Assembly (NCBI GenBank): GCA_020631735.1
Contig: CM036223.1
Span: 13,331,356 to 13,395,355 of the forward strand
Direction: 5' to 3'
Source: Saccharum officinarum
Lineage: Eukaryota > Streptophyta > Magnoliopsida > Poales > Poaceae
Length of the DNA stretch: 64,000 nt
Shown: piece by piece, positions 1-10,762 of the stretch
How positions within the stretch are numbered: position 1 is the stretch's first letter
Layout of the letters: every line of letters begins with the position of its first letter
Translations under genes and position numbers: made by a program
The notes under the pieces: model-generated
Database searches by the model: none
What the model was told of the DNA's origin: nothing
The model's input: only the letters and a program-made list of their open reading frames with translations

Positions 1-198
1 AGATGCAGAAATTGAAATAGTGTGACCGGATTGGAATTTAAGCAAAATATTTGTGTTTTGTACCTTGTTGATCATGTCAGAGAATTGTATATCCTTGATT
101 TGAATAATGTGATTCTTTATATCTGAGGAATGATCAACAAGTGTCGAATCATCCAGAGATGCATCAACAGCTGTAGGAACCAAAGAAATCGGCTTAGC
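1..198 (-). pseudogene. Downstream part of the gag(-pol) frame of the outer Gypsy element
   Basis: Read on the minus strand from 198 to 1, this segment is open throughout (about 66 codons). It begins with the same GCTAA (minus) that ends the right-hand flank at 14684-14688. With the Tekay insertion and one copy of the duplicated 5 bp removed, the frame from the right flank (14845 down to 14684) continues here without a shift. This is therefore the part of the older minus-strand Gypsy polyprotein that lies past the insertion point. No conserved motif is visible in the 66 codons. The position downstream of the gag core suggests the gag C-terminus or the gag-protease linker. The rest lies outside the window. 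Confidence 0.6.
194..198. repeat. Left target-site duplication TTAGC of the Tekay element
   Basis: TTAGC directly precedes the TG of the 5' LTR and is identical to 14684-14688 after the CA of the 3' LTR. Five bp is the usual length for Gypsy integrase. Confidence 0.95.
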
Positions 199-3100
199 TG
201 TAACACCCCTGGGTGTTAAGCATGCATTAGCATTTCAAAGCATAAAGCATTCAACATCATTTCATGACTAGCATTGCATGAAATATAGCTCTTTTAAATT
301 TAAACTTGAAAAGCAAATAATTAGAACCCTAACTTTGATGTAAGTGCCAAAAAGGTAGTATACTTTTGGGTATTAGCAATTTTAAATAATCTAGAATAAA
401 TTAACATGATTTTTGGAGCAATTCTTGAATTCAAGTTTTTCTCAAATTTTGTTTTAAAAATATTCTAAACAAATAAATTTTTGATTAACAATTTAGCTTT
501 AAATCCTAAATTCAAAATCAATTGAGAATTTTGAAAAGTGCCCTACATGAAAGTTGTAGAGAATAAAATTTTGAACAACTTTCATTTTGGGCAAAAGTTC
601 AGAAAACCTCTTTTTCATTTTCAAATTCAATTTCGAAACAAATAAGGAAAATCTGGAAATATTTTTGTAAAAGAAAAATTAGTTTTCGCTTTAGTGCGCC
701 GCGGCCTCCCTTTTGGCCCGCGAATGGATGCCGGCCTGGCCCACTCGCCCCCGCCTTCTCCCGCGCGTCCGTGCCCGCGCCGTCTTCCTCTCGCCCGCGC
801 GCGCTCCCGCACGCGACGTCGTGGCGCAGCGGCGGCACTCGGTCGTCGCGTGGCCGAGCGACGGCAACGCCGCGCGACACGCGCCCTGGTGGCCCCCGCG
901 TCCCCCGCGCCCACTTACCCCCTCCGCGCTCCCTTCATTTCCCTCCCATTTTCGCTTCTCCGAGCGCCAGCCACAGCCGCAGCGGAGCCGCGGCCGCGCG
1001 CCATTGCCGCCGCCCTTCAAGCTCCCCCACCGCCGCGCCTCGCTGGGTTGCGTCTCGCCGGAGCCTCCACCCTCCTTTGCTCATCCTCGACGTGCCCTTA
1101 TTGTGCCAAATCCGCAGGTGAGGAGGCCGAATTTAGCCGTCTTCTCCCCCGCCGGTGAGCTCGCCGTCGCGGCTCTCGTCGGTCCCACCTTCCCGCCGTC
1201 TCATTTCCCTCCTCCCATTGCGCACCATGATCACCTCTGCTCGCTGGAGCTCGTGCGCCCGTCCATGACCTCCGCCATGGCCTGCTCCGGCCTAGCGCCG
1301 GTGAGCCGCGCCACCGCCTCTGCCATGGCCGCTTTAGCCCGTGCTCCGCTCTTCCTCTCACCCCGATAATCACATCGTTGGGTTCGCGCGATTGCGGGGA
1401 GTCGCCTGGTATTGACCTCATCGCCGGCGACCTCGCTGATGGCGAGTTTTCCCCGGTCAGCGCCTTCCTCTGCTCGGCTCCGGCTGACCGGTGGGGTCAG
1501 CTGACCCGTGGGACCCATCTGTCTGTCTCTCAATGGGAGTTGGGGGTGAAACCGCGGTGTGCGCATAGCGTTGAAGGCCGGTTAAATTTTCGGTTTTAAA
1601 GAAATTGATTTTCTAGAAAATTTGAAAAGGCTTCAAAAAATCATATCTCAAGATTTATAGCTCCAAAAATGATGAAACAAATTTTGAAATGTTCCTCTTG
1701 AATAGATCTACAGTTTAAAAATAGCTCATGTTAATTTTGTGACACTTTGCTGTGCAAATTTATTTAATTGCTATAAATGCTTATATCTTAGAAAATATGT
1801 AGTAAATATAATAATGAAGGGAAAAATATGATTCTTGTTGCTTTAATCTTTATTAGTGATGTACTTTCTAGAAAAAAATATTAGTGAAGCATGTTCTGTG
1901 AGAAATTTTTGAAGTGTAGTTCAAATGCTTTTAATTGATAATCTTTGTTATTTTTAGTAGAGAGCTAAATTTATATAGAACATACATGTGATAATTTTTC
2001 TAGTATGTTAGATTACTGTTAGTAACATAGAAAAAATGTGAAATCTATTGTTTGATACTTTTTCTAGTACAAAATAATTTCATGCTATAACTTGTTTATT
2101 TTGTACAGGCAGTTTTACATATGCAATTCTCATGAAAATTTAGTAGTAGGTTAGTTAGGGTAAGAGTAATCTACTGTAATTTTTGTAGATTTTTATCTAC
2201 ACCAGAAATAGGTGTTGCTGTGTAACCCTAGTTAAATAGGGAATAAAAGATTATACTTTATGAGAAATTAAGAGAAATAAAATATGTTTGGTGTATCTTT
2301 GGAGCATCATTGTGCCTTGCTGATGTTATGGATGAGTTAGGTTGGTAAGCTTTGGTAGCTTAGGTTCACTTGTATATGTAAATAATAGGTTAGCTAATAG
2401 AAGAATAAAGTGCATGTTTTAGGGTATATGTTCTTGGATGACGTTGACTACCTTGTAGAAGAAATAGTTATATTCAAACTGCTCATTCTATGTGCTCATC
2501 TGCATCTCATGTCATCAAAGCACTCCACCACAATCCGATGCATCATTCGCATGATTACTTATGCACTTGCATCATACAGGATCGCAGGAAGAGTCGCAGG
2601 TAGCAGTACAGGAGGAGCAAGTTTGGACGGGTCAGCAGGAGCTATAGTTGTTCCTTACTACATGAACTATAGTTATATATATAGTTGCATTAAGTTATAG
2701 GAATTGAGTGAAACCGTTGTTGCATTATTACCTTGGCCACCGGATTATCTTTCACCCTGTTAGGTCAGGATCGAGTGAATTGCTTAGCCATGCTTAGACC
2801 GGTAGAAGTCGGGTGATTTCCTGTCACCTGCGAGTTATAGGTGGATACCGGGTTATGGTTAGCTATAATTGTGATCATAAAAAGTAACCAAGTGTTGATG
2901 GATAAATGAAGACCGGGCGGAGTCTTATAGGGTTTTGGACTATAGTGATTCCGTCTGTGTCGATTAAGGACCGATCGTTGCTCGTCCCTCTTGTCATGTT
3001 GAACGCATGCCTCACATTTAGCTGGCCGAATAAAGTACCTTTCGACCGCGAAGCTAGTGACACTTTTCGAGTCGCGATAAACTCGGGTTGGCAGACTGGT

Positions 3101-3624
3101 GTTGAAGTGGGTGTAACGGGGATGCGAAGAGTGAGCCCAAGGTGCGTCCTGGCAGTCAGGTGGTCCCTAGGTAGTGCGATCCATGATTGTTATCTCGTGG
3201 CTTCTTGGAAAGTGTCATTGGTGATCTACGCGACCCTGACGGGGGAAGCAGGGTTTGTGTGAGGAATAAATCTCCAGCTGGATAGGAATTCGATTCGAAT
3301 CGTCGTCGCTCTCGGTTAGTGAGCACTTGACTCGAGCTATGGCATCGTAGTAACATTAATGGAACACTGATGGTTAAATGAATGATGTTGGAAATGCTAA
3401 ACCTGATATGGTAATCTAGATTGTTAATGATGAATCAAGTGATTGTTCTAGCAGTAGATGCTTACCTAGCTTGAATAGGTTATACTAAAAGTGATGCAAA
3501 AAGTACTGGTATAGTTTTTCATAACAACTTATGCTTTTCGCAAATGAGTCGAGCCAGTCCAATCTATAAAGCCTTGCATGATCCTTGGTGTCCTTTATTT
3601 CTGGTTTATGATAGGTAAGTCTAG

Positions 3625-3646
3625 CTGAGTACATTCTCGTACTCAG
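3625..3646 (+). other. Conserved hairpin in the Tekay 5' LTR
   Basis: CTGAGTAC and GTACTCAG form an 8 bp perfect stem around a 6 nt loop, a few bases after a GTAAGT donor-like site. The same stem occurs at 14214-14235 and, in a different LTR family, at 27142-27163 with only a loop base changed. Confidence 0.7.
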
Positions 3647-3670
3647 GGCGTTGTTCCCATTGTTGTTGCA

Positions 3671-3733
3671 GATGGTCAGTTGTACTATGGGTACTGCTCC
3701 AACTGTCTGTATCTGGCGATGGGCGACAACTAG
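3671..3733 (+). CDS. Conserved LTR-encoded terminal exon, 5' LTR copy
   Basis: Twenty codons followed by TAG, right after a good 3' splice site (ttgttgttgcag ending at 3672; the G of the first Asp codon is the acceptor G in this layout). The peptide begins D-G-Q-L-Y and contains C-S-N-C-L-Y. The partner exon upstream is deleted in this LTR, so this copy is probably not usable. See the entry at 13047-14322 for the fuller copy and the comparison with the solo LTR. Confidence 0.5.
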   Translation, partial: DGQLYYGYCSNCLYLAMGDN

Positions 3734-4096
3734 GACCTTGGGCAAGGGTCACTCTGTTCGTCTTATCTTCTGCTTTTGTGGACCATGACTATCTATTGGC
3801 ACTGTATTTGAACTAAATATGGGTGTAAAACTACTTGCTTCCGCTATGTTATTTTGAACTGTGTTGTAATAACTTTTATTCTGAACTCCGATGTACTCCA
3901 CTTTTATTGTGAACTCTACGTATCATGTGAACTGTGGCTGCTAAATCAATACGATCTTGGTTGTATGATGGTTGGTTTGAAATCCCTCGTGATTTCACGG
4001 AATCTCGAGTTATACGGGTTTAAGTTTGATAAATTAACCGCCTCGGTAGAAGATTTTCTTACTTAATCTCGTATAATTACGTTGATCCGTTACAGC

Positions 4097-4108
4097 TGGC
4101 ATCGGAGC
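4097..4108 (+). promoter_or_regulatory. Primer binding site of the Tekay element
   Basis: tggcatcggagc begins two bases after the 5' LTR and matches 10 of 12 bases of the TGGTATCAGAGC site complementary to the 3' end of initiator tRNA-Met, the usual primer for Tekay elements. Confidence 0.8.
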
Positions 4109-4878
4109 ATGGTTTAGCATGTTACTGTTCACATGGGTATTTAAAAACAAACTGTGTTTTCAACTAAGCTTTCAAATTTAAGAGTGTGCCAGTGGTCATA
4201 TCCTTTATGCCCAATAAGGACTCTAGGTGGCTTAATTAAGTACTAACTTGGGGGTTTGCATCATATTTGAAATTTCGTCGCTCATACGGCGTGCTATTGT
4301 ATGAGTGCCATTCAATTGAGTGGTAATGTATGGATCAATTCCCTCTACGCCCTGGTAAGTGAGAGTTGTGAGAGCATGGTCGGATACACTGCCGATCTAG
4401 AGGAGTGCTTATGTGATACCGAAATACTTACGTGCCATGCGCATGTTCGTATGAGGGTATTCAAATGGTGGGGACTTCCGTCATGCGGTGACGATGCCGT
4501 CAATAGGACGATGATTCGGGTAGTTGTTACCGTTATACTCGTATCTGGGGATGCGTGTAGAGCGAGTAACTTACTTTACTGCTTTCTTGCATATTTTCAT
4601 ACTGTGAGGTTTGGGCTGAAGTGACTTTCTGCAGGTACATAACAACGCTTTCGAGTAGTATGTATTAGTTACGTTACAAGAGATCGTTGTATGCCACCGT
4701 TTATTTCGTTAGTAGTTATTAGTTTTCTAAGTTTGTGAGGACGTACGGAACGTGCATGTATCATGTGGTGCATTTCATTCATGGCATTGTTCCTCCCCTT
4801 ATAAGTTGATTATCTCATTTTGATAAAAATGCCAACTTAAAAATCTGTTCTCACCACGGTAATAAAATTTTGCTACAG
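4109..4878. other. Tekay leader between PBS and the first ORF
   Basis: About 770 bp of untranslated leader with no convincing ORF. The last bases before 4879 (tgctacag) resemble a 3' splice site, so the following ATG may be reached by splicing from the LTR. That is an inference. Confidence 0.5.
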
Positions 4879-5931
4879 ATGGCACGTACCAAGCAGACAG
4901 CCCACAAGTCCACCGGCAGAGCTCCCCGTCATTAGCTTGCTCCACGCACTCGTCAGCGCCACACTTTTCTTGGAGAGTTTGGGATGCCTACGCTCTTGTG
5001 GAGAGTACTCAGCTATGTAGGCTATCCTGATGGGATGGAGCCCCGCTACTTTTGGTCGAATGAGCGGTTGGGGGAAGGACTTTTGGTGACTGTGGCAGCA
5101 GTAGTTCATCCCCGAGGTGATGGTTCTGAGTGGACCAGTTGGCATTTGGAGTCAACTGGCAGGACCCCTGAAGAAGCCGCTGAGAGGGCAGCCTTTGGGA
5201 TCCTGAGGGATATCATGGATCGCTTTCCTCAAGAGTTGGCAGCAGCTATAGTTGGAGTCTTTCCGAGGGGCAACCCCTCCACTGACTCGTGGCAGCAGGC
5301 AAGAGGAAGATCTCTGGAGATTAGCACCGTAGAAGCACAGAACAGTGACAACCCCGCTATGAGTGCCATGTTCGCAGTGATGAGGGCCTTTGATGGAGTG
5401 GAAGGTAGTCTGAGACGTGTGTCTAGTGCTCTTGGTCAGGCTCGTGATGACCGCCGTCAGCTTCAGAGAGATCACGACGCCGAGATTGAGAGGCTTAACA
5501 CAGAGATGGCTCAGTTGACTCGCCAGAGAGATCAGGCTACCCAGAGGACTGTGGCTTTCGAAGGAGATGTGCGTGTCCTGAGAGAGCAGGTTGGGCGACT
5601 GACCACCGCCAACAGGAACGCTGAGCGCATGTTGACTCATGTGCTCCATCAGAGGAATGAAGCCTGGTCCGCAGAGAATGTGTTGAGGGCTAGACAGTTT
5701 GAGCTAGAGCAACAGCTGGCATATGCAGAGGAATATAATGACAATCTGCATGAGGAGGTTCATCGGCTGAACAATCAACTCAACCCCTATGTTCCTCCTG
5801 GTGCGGCAGAGATGGATTTGGATGAAGACGAAGATCCTAAAGAACCCGAAGCACCAGTTGAGGAGCACCACGACGTTGCTAATGGCGACAATGCCAACGT
5901 CTCAGACTTAGACAGCGACCACGATGAGTAG
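4879..5931 (+). pseudogene. Extra ORF upstream of gag: histone H3 tail-like N-terminus, coiled coil, acidic tail
   Basis: An ATG at 4879 opens with M-A-R-T-K-Q-T-A-H-K-S-T-G, matching the first 12 residues of mature histone H3 except Arg8 to His. One residue is then missing at H3 13/14, A-P-R follows, Lys18 is His, and Gln19 is a TAG stop at 4933-4935 followed again by L-A. The frame is the same as the long ORF 4984-5931 (315 codons from its first Met), so one protein of about 350 residues was probably encoded. After the H3-like tail comes a globular part (about residues 40-150, no family recognised), then heptad-rich sequence (about 165-300, coiled coil likely), then an Asp/Glu-rich tail. 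Its role is unknown. It lies between the PBS and gag, an unusual place for an extra ORF in Tekay elements. A gag paralogue is possible but I see no zinc knuckle. Confidence 0.75.
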
Positions 5932-6294
5932 GCTAGTAGTTGTTACGCTAGCTACTAGGTTCCATCTACATGATCTTTTGCTTTGTTGGCACGTTGGGCA
6001 TGTAATAATGAGTAGAAAGACTAAGGCTTTGATGTAATGTTGGAAAGCTTGGATGTGTTTGTGGCGGTATCCGAACGTCAAAAAGTCCAGTGTATGTATG
6101 CTGGCAACTTGGTTGTAATGGACGCGATGTGTGCGCTTTAAGTAATCTAATTAGTGATGTTGTGTTAAGTGGAATGACTTATTGTGCCCCTGTTTTATTG
6201 TATGAATTTATTCTCTCCAGTAAATTTAGTCAGCATGATTTTTCATTCGGTCGCAATTCCTACAACATCACCTAATCATTACTGTTGCTAGAAC
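5932..6294. other. Spacer between the extra ORF and gag
   Basis: About 360 bp without a supported ORF. It ends in ttgctagaacatgcag just before the gag ATG, which could be a splice acceptor for a gag message. Confidence 0.4.
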
Positions 6295-9200
6295 ATGCAG
6301 ATGCCGAACACTCGTCGTACCGTGTATGGTGCCGCTGAGGCTGGTGGCAGTGCAGCTGCTAGTGACGACCGTGATCCACAACCGCCTCCTCCACCCTACA
6401 CTGCAGAACAATTTTTCGCACAATTTCTTGGAAGCCAATGTAATATGGAGGGCATGCAACAGAATATGGAAGCTGCGTTGCGCAGTATCGCAGATAACAC
6501 CCGTCGGGGAATAAACCCGGGTGGGCACGAAGCAAATCAGTACAGCAGTTTCAAGGACTTCATGGATACTCGTCCACCGATCTTCAAGGAAGCCACAGAA
6601 CCCTTGGATGCAGAAGAGTGGATTAATACTATGGAAGACAAGTTCTGTGTCTTGATAATGACTGAAGTGTTGAAGACTGAGTATGCAGCTCATCAGCTTC
6701 AAGGTCTGGCAGGAATGTGGTGGAAACATCACCGCACCACTTTTCCTCCCCACGCTCACATCACTTGGAGGGAGTTCACTGAAGCTTTCCGTGGAACATA
6801 CATTCCACCTGGTCTGACCGAGATGAAGCTTGGGGAATTCCTGGCACTGAATCAAGGCACGAAGACTGTAACTCAATATCTACATGCATTCAATAACCTG
6901 AGCCGTTATGCTCCTGATATGGTGAATACCGAGGCCAAGAAGATCGCTAGCTTCAAGAGAGGCCTGAATCCCAAGATGATGAAACATGTGGGTACAAATA
7001 TGAGGACTGGTTTCAATGATTTCGTTAGTGACTGTCTGAAGCAAGAGAAGAACGACAATGTTTATGCTGCTTCTGAGATCCGTAAGAGAGCTTTCGAGTC
7101 GGGTTCGTCCCAGTCCAGAGCCCCAGTGGCCAACCGTCCAGCTTATCGATCGCCTGCCCCAGGTGCAAGGTTTAGGCCACCGCAAAGGAAGAATCAGAAT
7201 GCTCAGCAACCCCAGAGGAACCAGAAACCATTCAAGATGGCATTGCCTCAGGCGAAGATAGGACAAGGCAGTTCATCTGGAACTGTGGCTCAAGTGAAGG
7301 GACCGTGCTTCAACTGCAACCAACCCGGACACTTTGTGAAGTTTTGTCCCTACCCTAAGAAACAGCAGACGCAGTATCAAGCTCGTGTGCATCACACCAC
7401 CGTGGATGACATCCCTGAAGGAGAACCGGTAATAGCTAGTATGTTTTCTATCAACAATCATCCTGCAGTAGTCTTGTTTGATTCTGGATCATCTCATTCC
7501 TTTGTAAGTCAAGCATTTGTTAAGAGGCATGAGCAAGGGATAGTCGAATTGGAATGTGCATATAAAATCAGTTCAGCCGGGGCTGATCTGTTGACTAATC
7601 AGATAGTTCAGGGAGTAACCCTAAACATATCAAACCGACAATATAAGCTTAATCTGATAGTCATGCCAGGGTTAGTTTTGGATGTGATCATGGGTATGAA
7701 CTGGATGAATAAGATGGGGGTAGTAATCGATGTTGGAGGAAGGAGTATCTCTCTTAAGGAACCAAGTGGAGAAGGCACCTTTCGGGTGGTCCTACCTCGG
7801 AAAGTAGACCTAGCTAGCACGACTTGTGCGGTCCAAACTACTCTGCTAGCCCAGGTTCCAGTGGTCTGTGAGTTTCCAGATGTGTTTCTGGATGAGTTAC
7901 CTGGACTTCCACCAGACCGAGATGTTGAGTTTGCCATTGAGTTAATTCCGGGAACAGCCCCGATCTCGAGAAGGCCCTATCGGATGCCTCCCAATGAGTT
8001 AGCCGAATTGAAGAAGCAACTCCAGGACTTACTAAAGAAAGGTTTGATTCGTCCCAGCTCGTCTGAATGGGGATGCCCCGCTCTATTTGTGAAAAAGAAG
8101 AAGGATAACTCCTTACGCATGTGCGTGGATTATCGACCACTGAATGCAGTGACAATTAAAAACAAGTATCCTCTTCCTCGGATTGATATCTTGTTTGACC
8201 AATTGTCTAAAGCCAAAGTGTTCTCTAAGATAGATTTGAGATCAGGATACCACCAGATTAAGATTAGGCCGCAAGATGTGCCTAAGACTGCGTTCTCTAC
8301 CAGATATGGCTTGTACGAGTATCTTGTCATGTCCTTCGGATTGACAAACGCTCCTGCATACTTTATGTATCTGATAAATTCTGTTTTCATGCCAGAGTTG
8401 GACAAGTTTGTGATTGTGTTCATTGATGACATTCTAATATATTCAGAGAATGAAGAAGATCACGCAGAGCACCTCAGGATTGTCTTGACTAGACTTAGAG
8501 GACATCAACTGTATGCGAAGTTTAGCAAGTGTGAGTTCTGGCTTAAGACAGTTCCTTTTCTCGGCCACGTGTTGTCTGAAAATGGCATTTCCGTAGACCC
8601 TAGTAAGGTGCAAGAGGTTATGGACTGGAAGTCACCAACCTCAGTGCATGAAGTTCGCAGTTTTCTTAGTTTAGTCGGTTACTATCGTCGCTTCATACCG
8701 GATTTCTCGAAGATTGCCAAACCAATGACAAGCCTGTTACAGAAGGATCATAAGTTTGTATGGACAGAGGAGTGCGAGGCAGCTTTCTGCACCTTGCGAA
8801 AGTTGTTGACCACTGCTCCTGTTCTGGCCCAACCGGATATAGAAGAGTCTTTTGATGTGTTCTGTGACGCATCTAAGAATGGGTTAGGATGTGTACTAAT
8901 GCAAAATAGAAGGGTCATTGCCTATGCCTCACGTCAATTGAGGAAGCATGAAGTTAACTATCCTACACATGATTTGGAGCTTGCAGCAGTAGTGCATGCT
9001 CTAAAGATTTGGAGACACTACCTGCTGGGTAATGTGTGTAATCTCTTTACAGACCATAAGAGTCTCAAATACATTTTTACCCAATCTGAGTTGAACATGC
9101 GATAGAGAAGATGGTTAGAGCTGATAAAGGACTATAATCTAAACGTGCATTATCATCTCGGGAAGGCTAATGTAGTAGCAGATGCACTGAGCAGAAAATC

Positions 9201-10752
9201 ACATGCTATTGATGTGCAACCGCTGTTTGAAGAAAGGTTCAAATTGTTACATCCTGCTGTGTTGCATAATATTCAGATCAGTTGTACTCTGGAAAACCAG
9301 ATCATCGAAGGTCAGAAGACAGATAAGGGAATCTTTCATATCAAGGAGAAGATGAAGAGGGAACCCACCAAACACTTTCGATTGGATGACCAAGGAGTGT
9401 TATGGTTTAAGAATCGCCTGGTGGTACCTAAGGATAGGGAGCTTAAGAACAAGTTGATGAATGAGACCCATCATTCCAAGCTATCTATTCACCCCGGAAG
9501 TAGTAAGATGTACCAAGATTTGCGACCCCGTTATTGGTGGACTAAGATGAAAAAGGAAATTGCAGTATACGTTGCTCGTTGCGACATGTGTTGTAGAGTT
9601 AAAGCTCTTCACATGAGACCCGCAGGACTTCTGCAACCCTTGTCTGTACCCGATTGGAAATGGGATGACATAAGTATGGATTTCATCACTGGTCTTCCCA
9701 CCACACAGAAGGGACATGATTCTATTTGGGTAATAGTAGATCGTCTCACCAAGACAGCTCACTTTCTGCCAGTTAAGACAACATTCCGACCACCTCAATA
9801 TGCAGAAAAGTATATTGCTGAGATTGTCCGATTACATGGTATACCAAAAACGATCGTGTCTGATCGTGGTTCATAGTTTACCTCTCATTTTTGGGAGCAT
9901 CTTCATAAAGGTTTGGGTACTAGTTTGATTCGTAGTACAACTTACCATCCATAGACAGATGGGCAGACAGAACGAGTTAATGCTGTACTTGAAGATATGC
10001 TTAGAGCTTGTGTACTGTCATCCAGAGGCTCATGGGAATCCTGGTTACCATTGGCAGAATTCGCTTACAACAACAGTTACCAAGAGAGTATCAAGATGGC
10101 ACCTTTTGAAGCTTTATATGGCAGGAAGTGCAGGACACCGTTAAATTGGGTAGAGCCTGGAGAAAGAAGGTTTTATGGAATTGATTTTGTAAATGAGGCA
10201 GAGAAGAAGGTCCGTATTATCCAACAAAACATGCAAGCTGCACAGTCTCGTCAGAAGAGTTATGCAGACAAGAGAAGGAGACCATTGGAGTTCCAAGTGG
10301 GTGACTATGTCTATTTGAAGGTTACCCCCATGAAGAAGAAACGGTTTGGAATCAAGCAGAAACTGTCTGCAAGATATATAGGACCATACCAGATCATAGA
10401 GAAAAAGGGTCCCGTGGCGTACAAGTTGCGATTGCCAGAAGGGATGAGTTCGATCTTTCCCGTCTTTCACGTATCCCAGTTGAAGAAATGTCTGCGTGTT
10501 CCGGAAGAGAGAATAGAACCGCAGGGTATTCGGATCAAGGCGGACTTGGAATATCGTGAACAACCAGTTCGAGTTCTGGATGCAAAGGACCGAGTCACTC
10601 GGAATAAAGTGGTAACAACCTACAAGATTCAGTGGAGCCATCATGATGAGAGTGATGCTTCATGGGAAACGGGAGAATATCTTCAAACTGCGTATAAAGA
10701 TTTTTACGATAAATGGTTCGTAACTCAAAATCTCGGGACGAGATTCTTATAA
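6295..10752 (+). pseudogene. Tekay gag-pol polyprotein with three in-frame TAG stops
   Basis: One frame of 1486 codons. The gag domain (about residues 80-260) is followed by a CCHC knuckle [14 protein letters not shown] (338-351), aspartic protease DSGSS (Asp about 396), reverse transcriptase with FIDDIL (catalytic Asp pair about 711-712) and RNase H starting near DASKNG (about 858). Integrase follows with its zinc-finger His/Cys set (nt about 9466-9595), core Asp residues (nt about 9675 and 9862) and core Glu (nt about 9970). A chromodomain-like end (nt about 10564-10720) closes the protein. Stops lie at 9103-9105 (RNase H/integrase junction, before R-R-W), 9874-9876 (after S-D-R-G-S) and 9952-9954 (after Y-H-P). 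Each falls where the family has Gln. The RT active site is intact, but integrase cannot be made from this copy. The ATG choice at 6295 is the longest-frame option. Confidence 0.93.
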
Positions 10753-10762
10753 GGGGGAGGGC
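10751..10762 (+). promoter_or_regulatory. Polypurine tract of the Tekay element
   Basis: aagggggagggc lies immediately before the TG of the 3' LTR and overlaps the stop codon of gag-pol. Its position and purine run are those of a plus-strand primer. Confidence 0.85.

Larger units (their letters stand above)
199..4094 (+). repeat. Tekay 5' LTR (3896 bp)
   Basis: TG...CA bounded and nearly identical to 10763-14683 apart from point differences and indels. About 500 bp of AT-rich sequence is followed by a GC/CpG-rich block (about 694-1560) and then long AT-rich DNA. Relative to the 3' LTR it has about 106 extra bp near 1034-1139, bordered by ccg microhomology. It lacks about 131 bp (equivalent to 13110-13240), replaced by a filler of about 8 bp (tatagttg) near 2643. 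That missing piece contains most of a coding-like exon still present in the 3' LTR. The GC block has several overlapping ORFs in different frames, which I treat as compositional. It may be the promoter or leader region, but I see no decisive TATA box. Confidence 0.93.

Noticed and set aside
694..1600. Several long ORFs on both strands in the GC-rich part of the 5' Tekay LTR (and the same at 11198-12054)
   Set aside because: They overlap in many frames, are Arg/Pro/Ala-rich in every frame, and are changed by the 106 bp indel between LTRs. GC composition explains them.
4097..4108. PBS-like sites considered as tRNA gene pieces
   Set aside because: Only the 3' end complement is present, at LTR borders. 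I recognised no tRNA or rRNA gene in the window, though I could not run a covariance search.
5152..5649. 165-codon antisense ORF under the H3-like ORF
   Set aside because: A shadow of the coding strand with no conserved motif.
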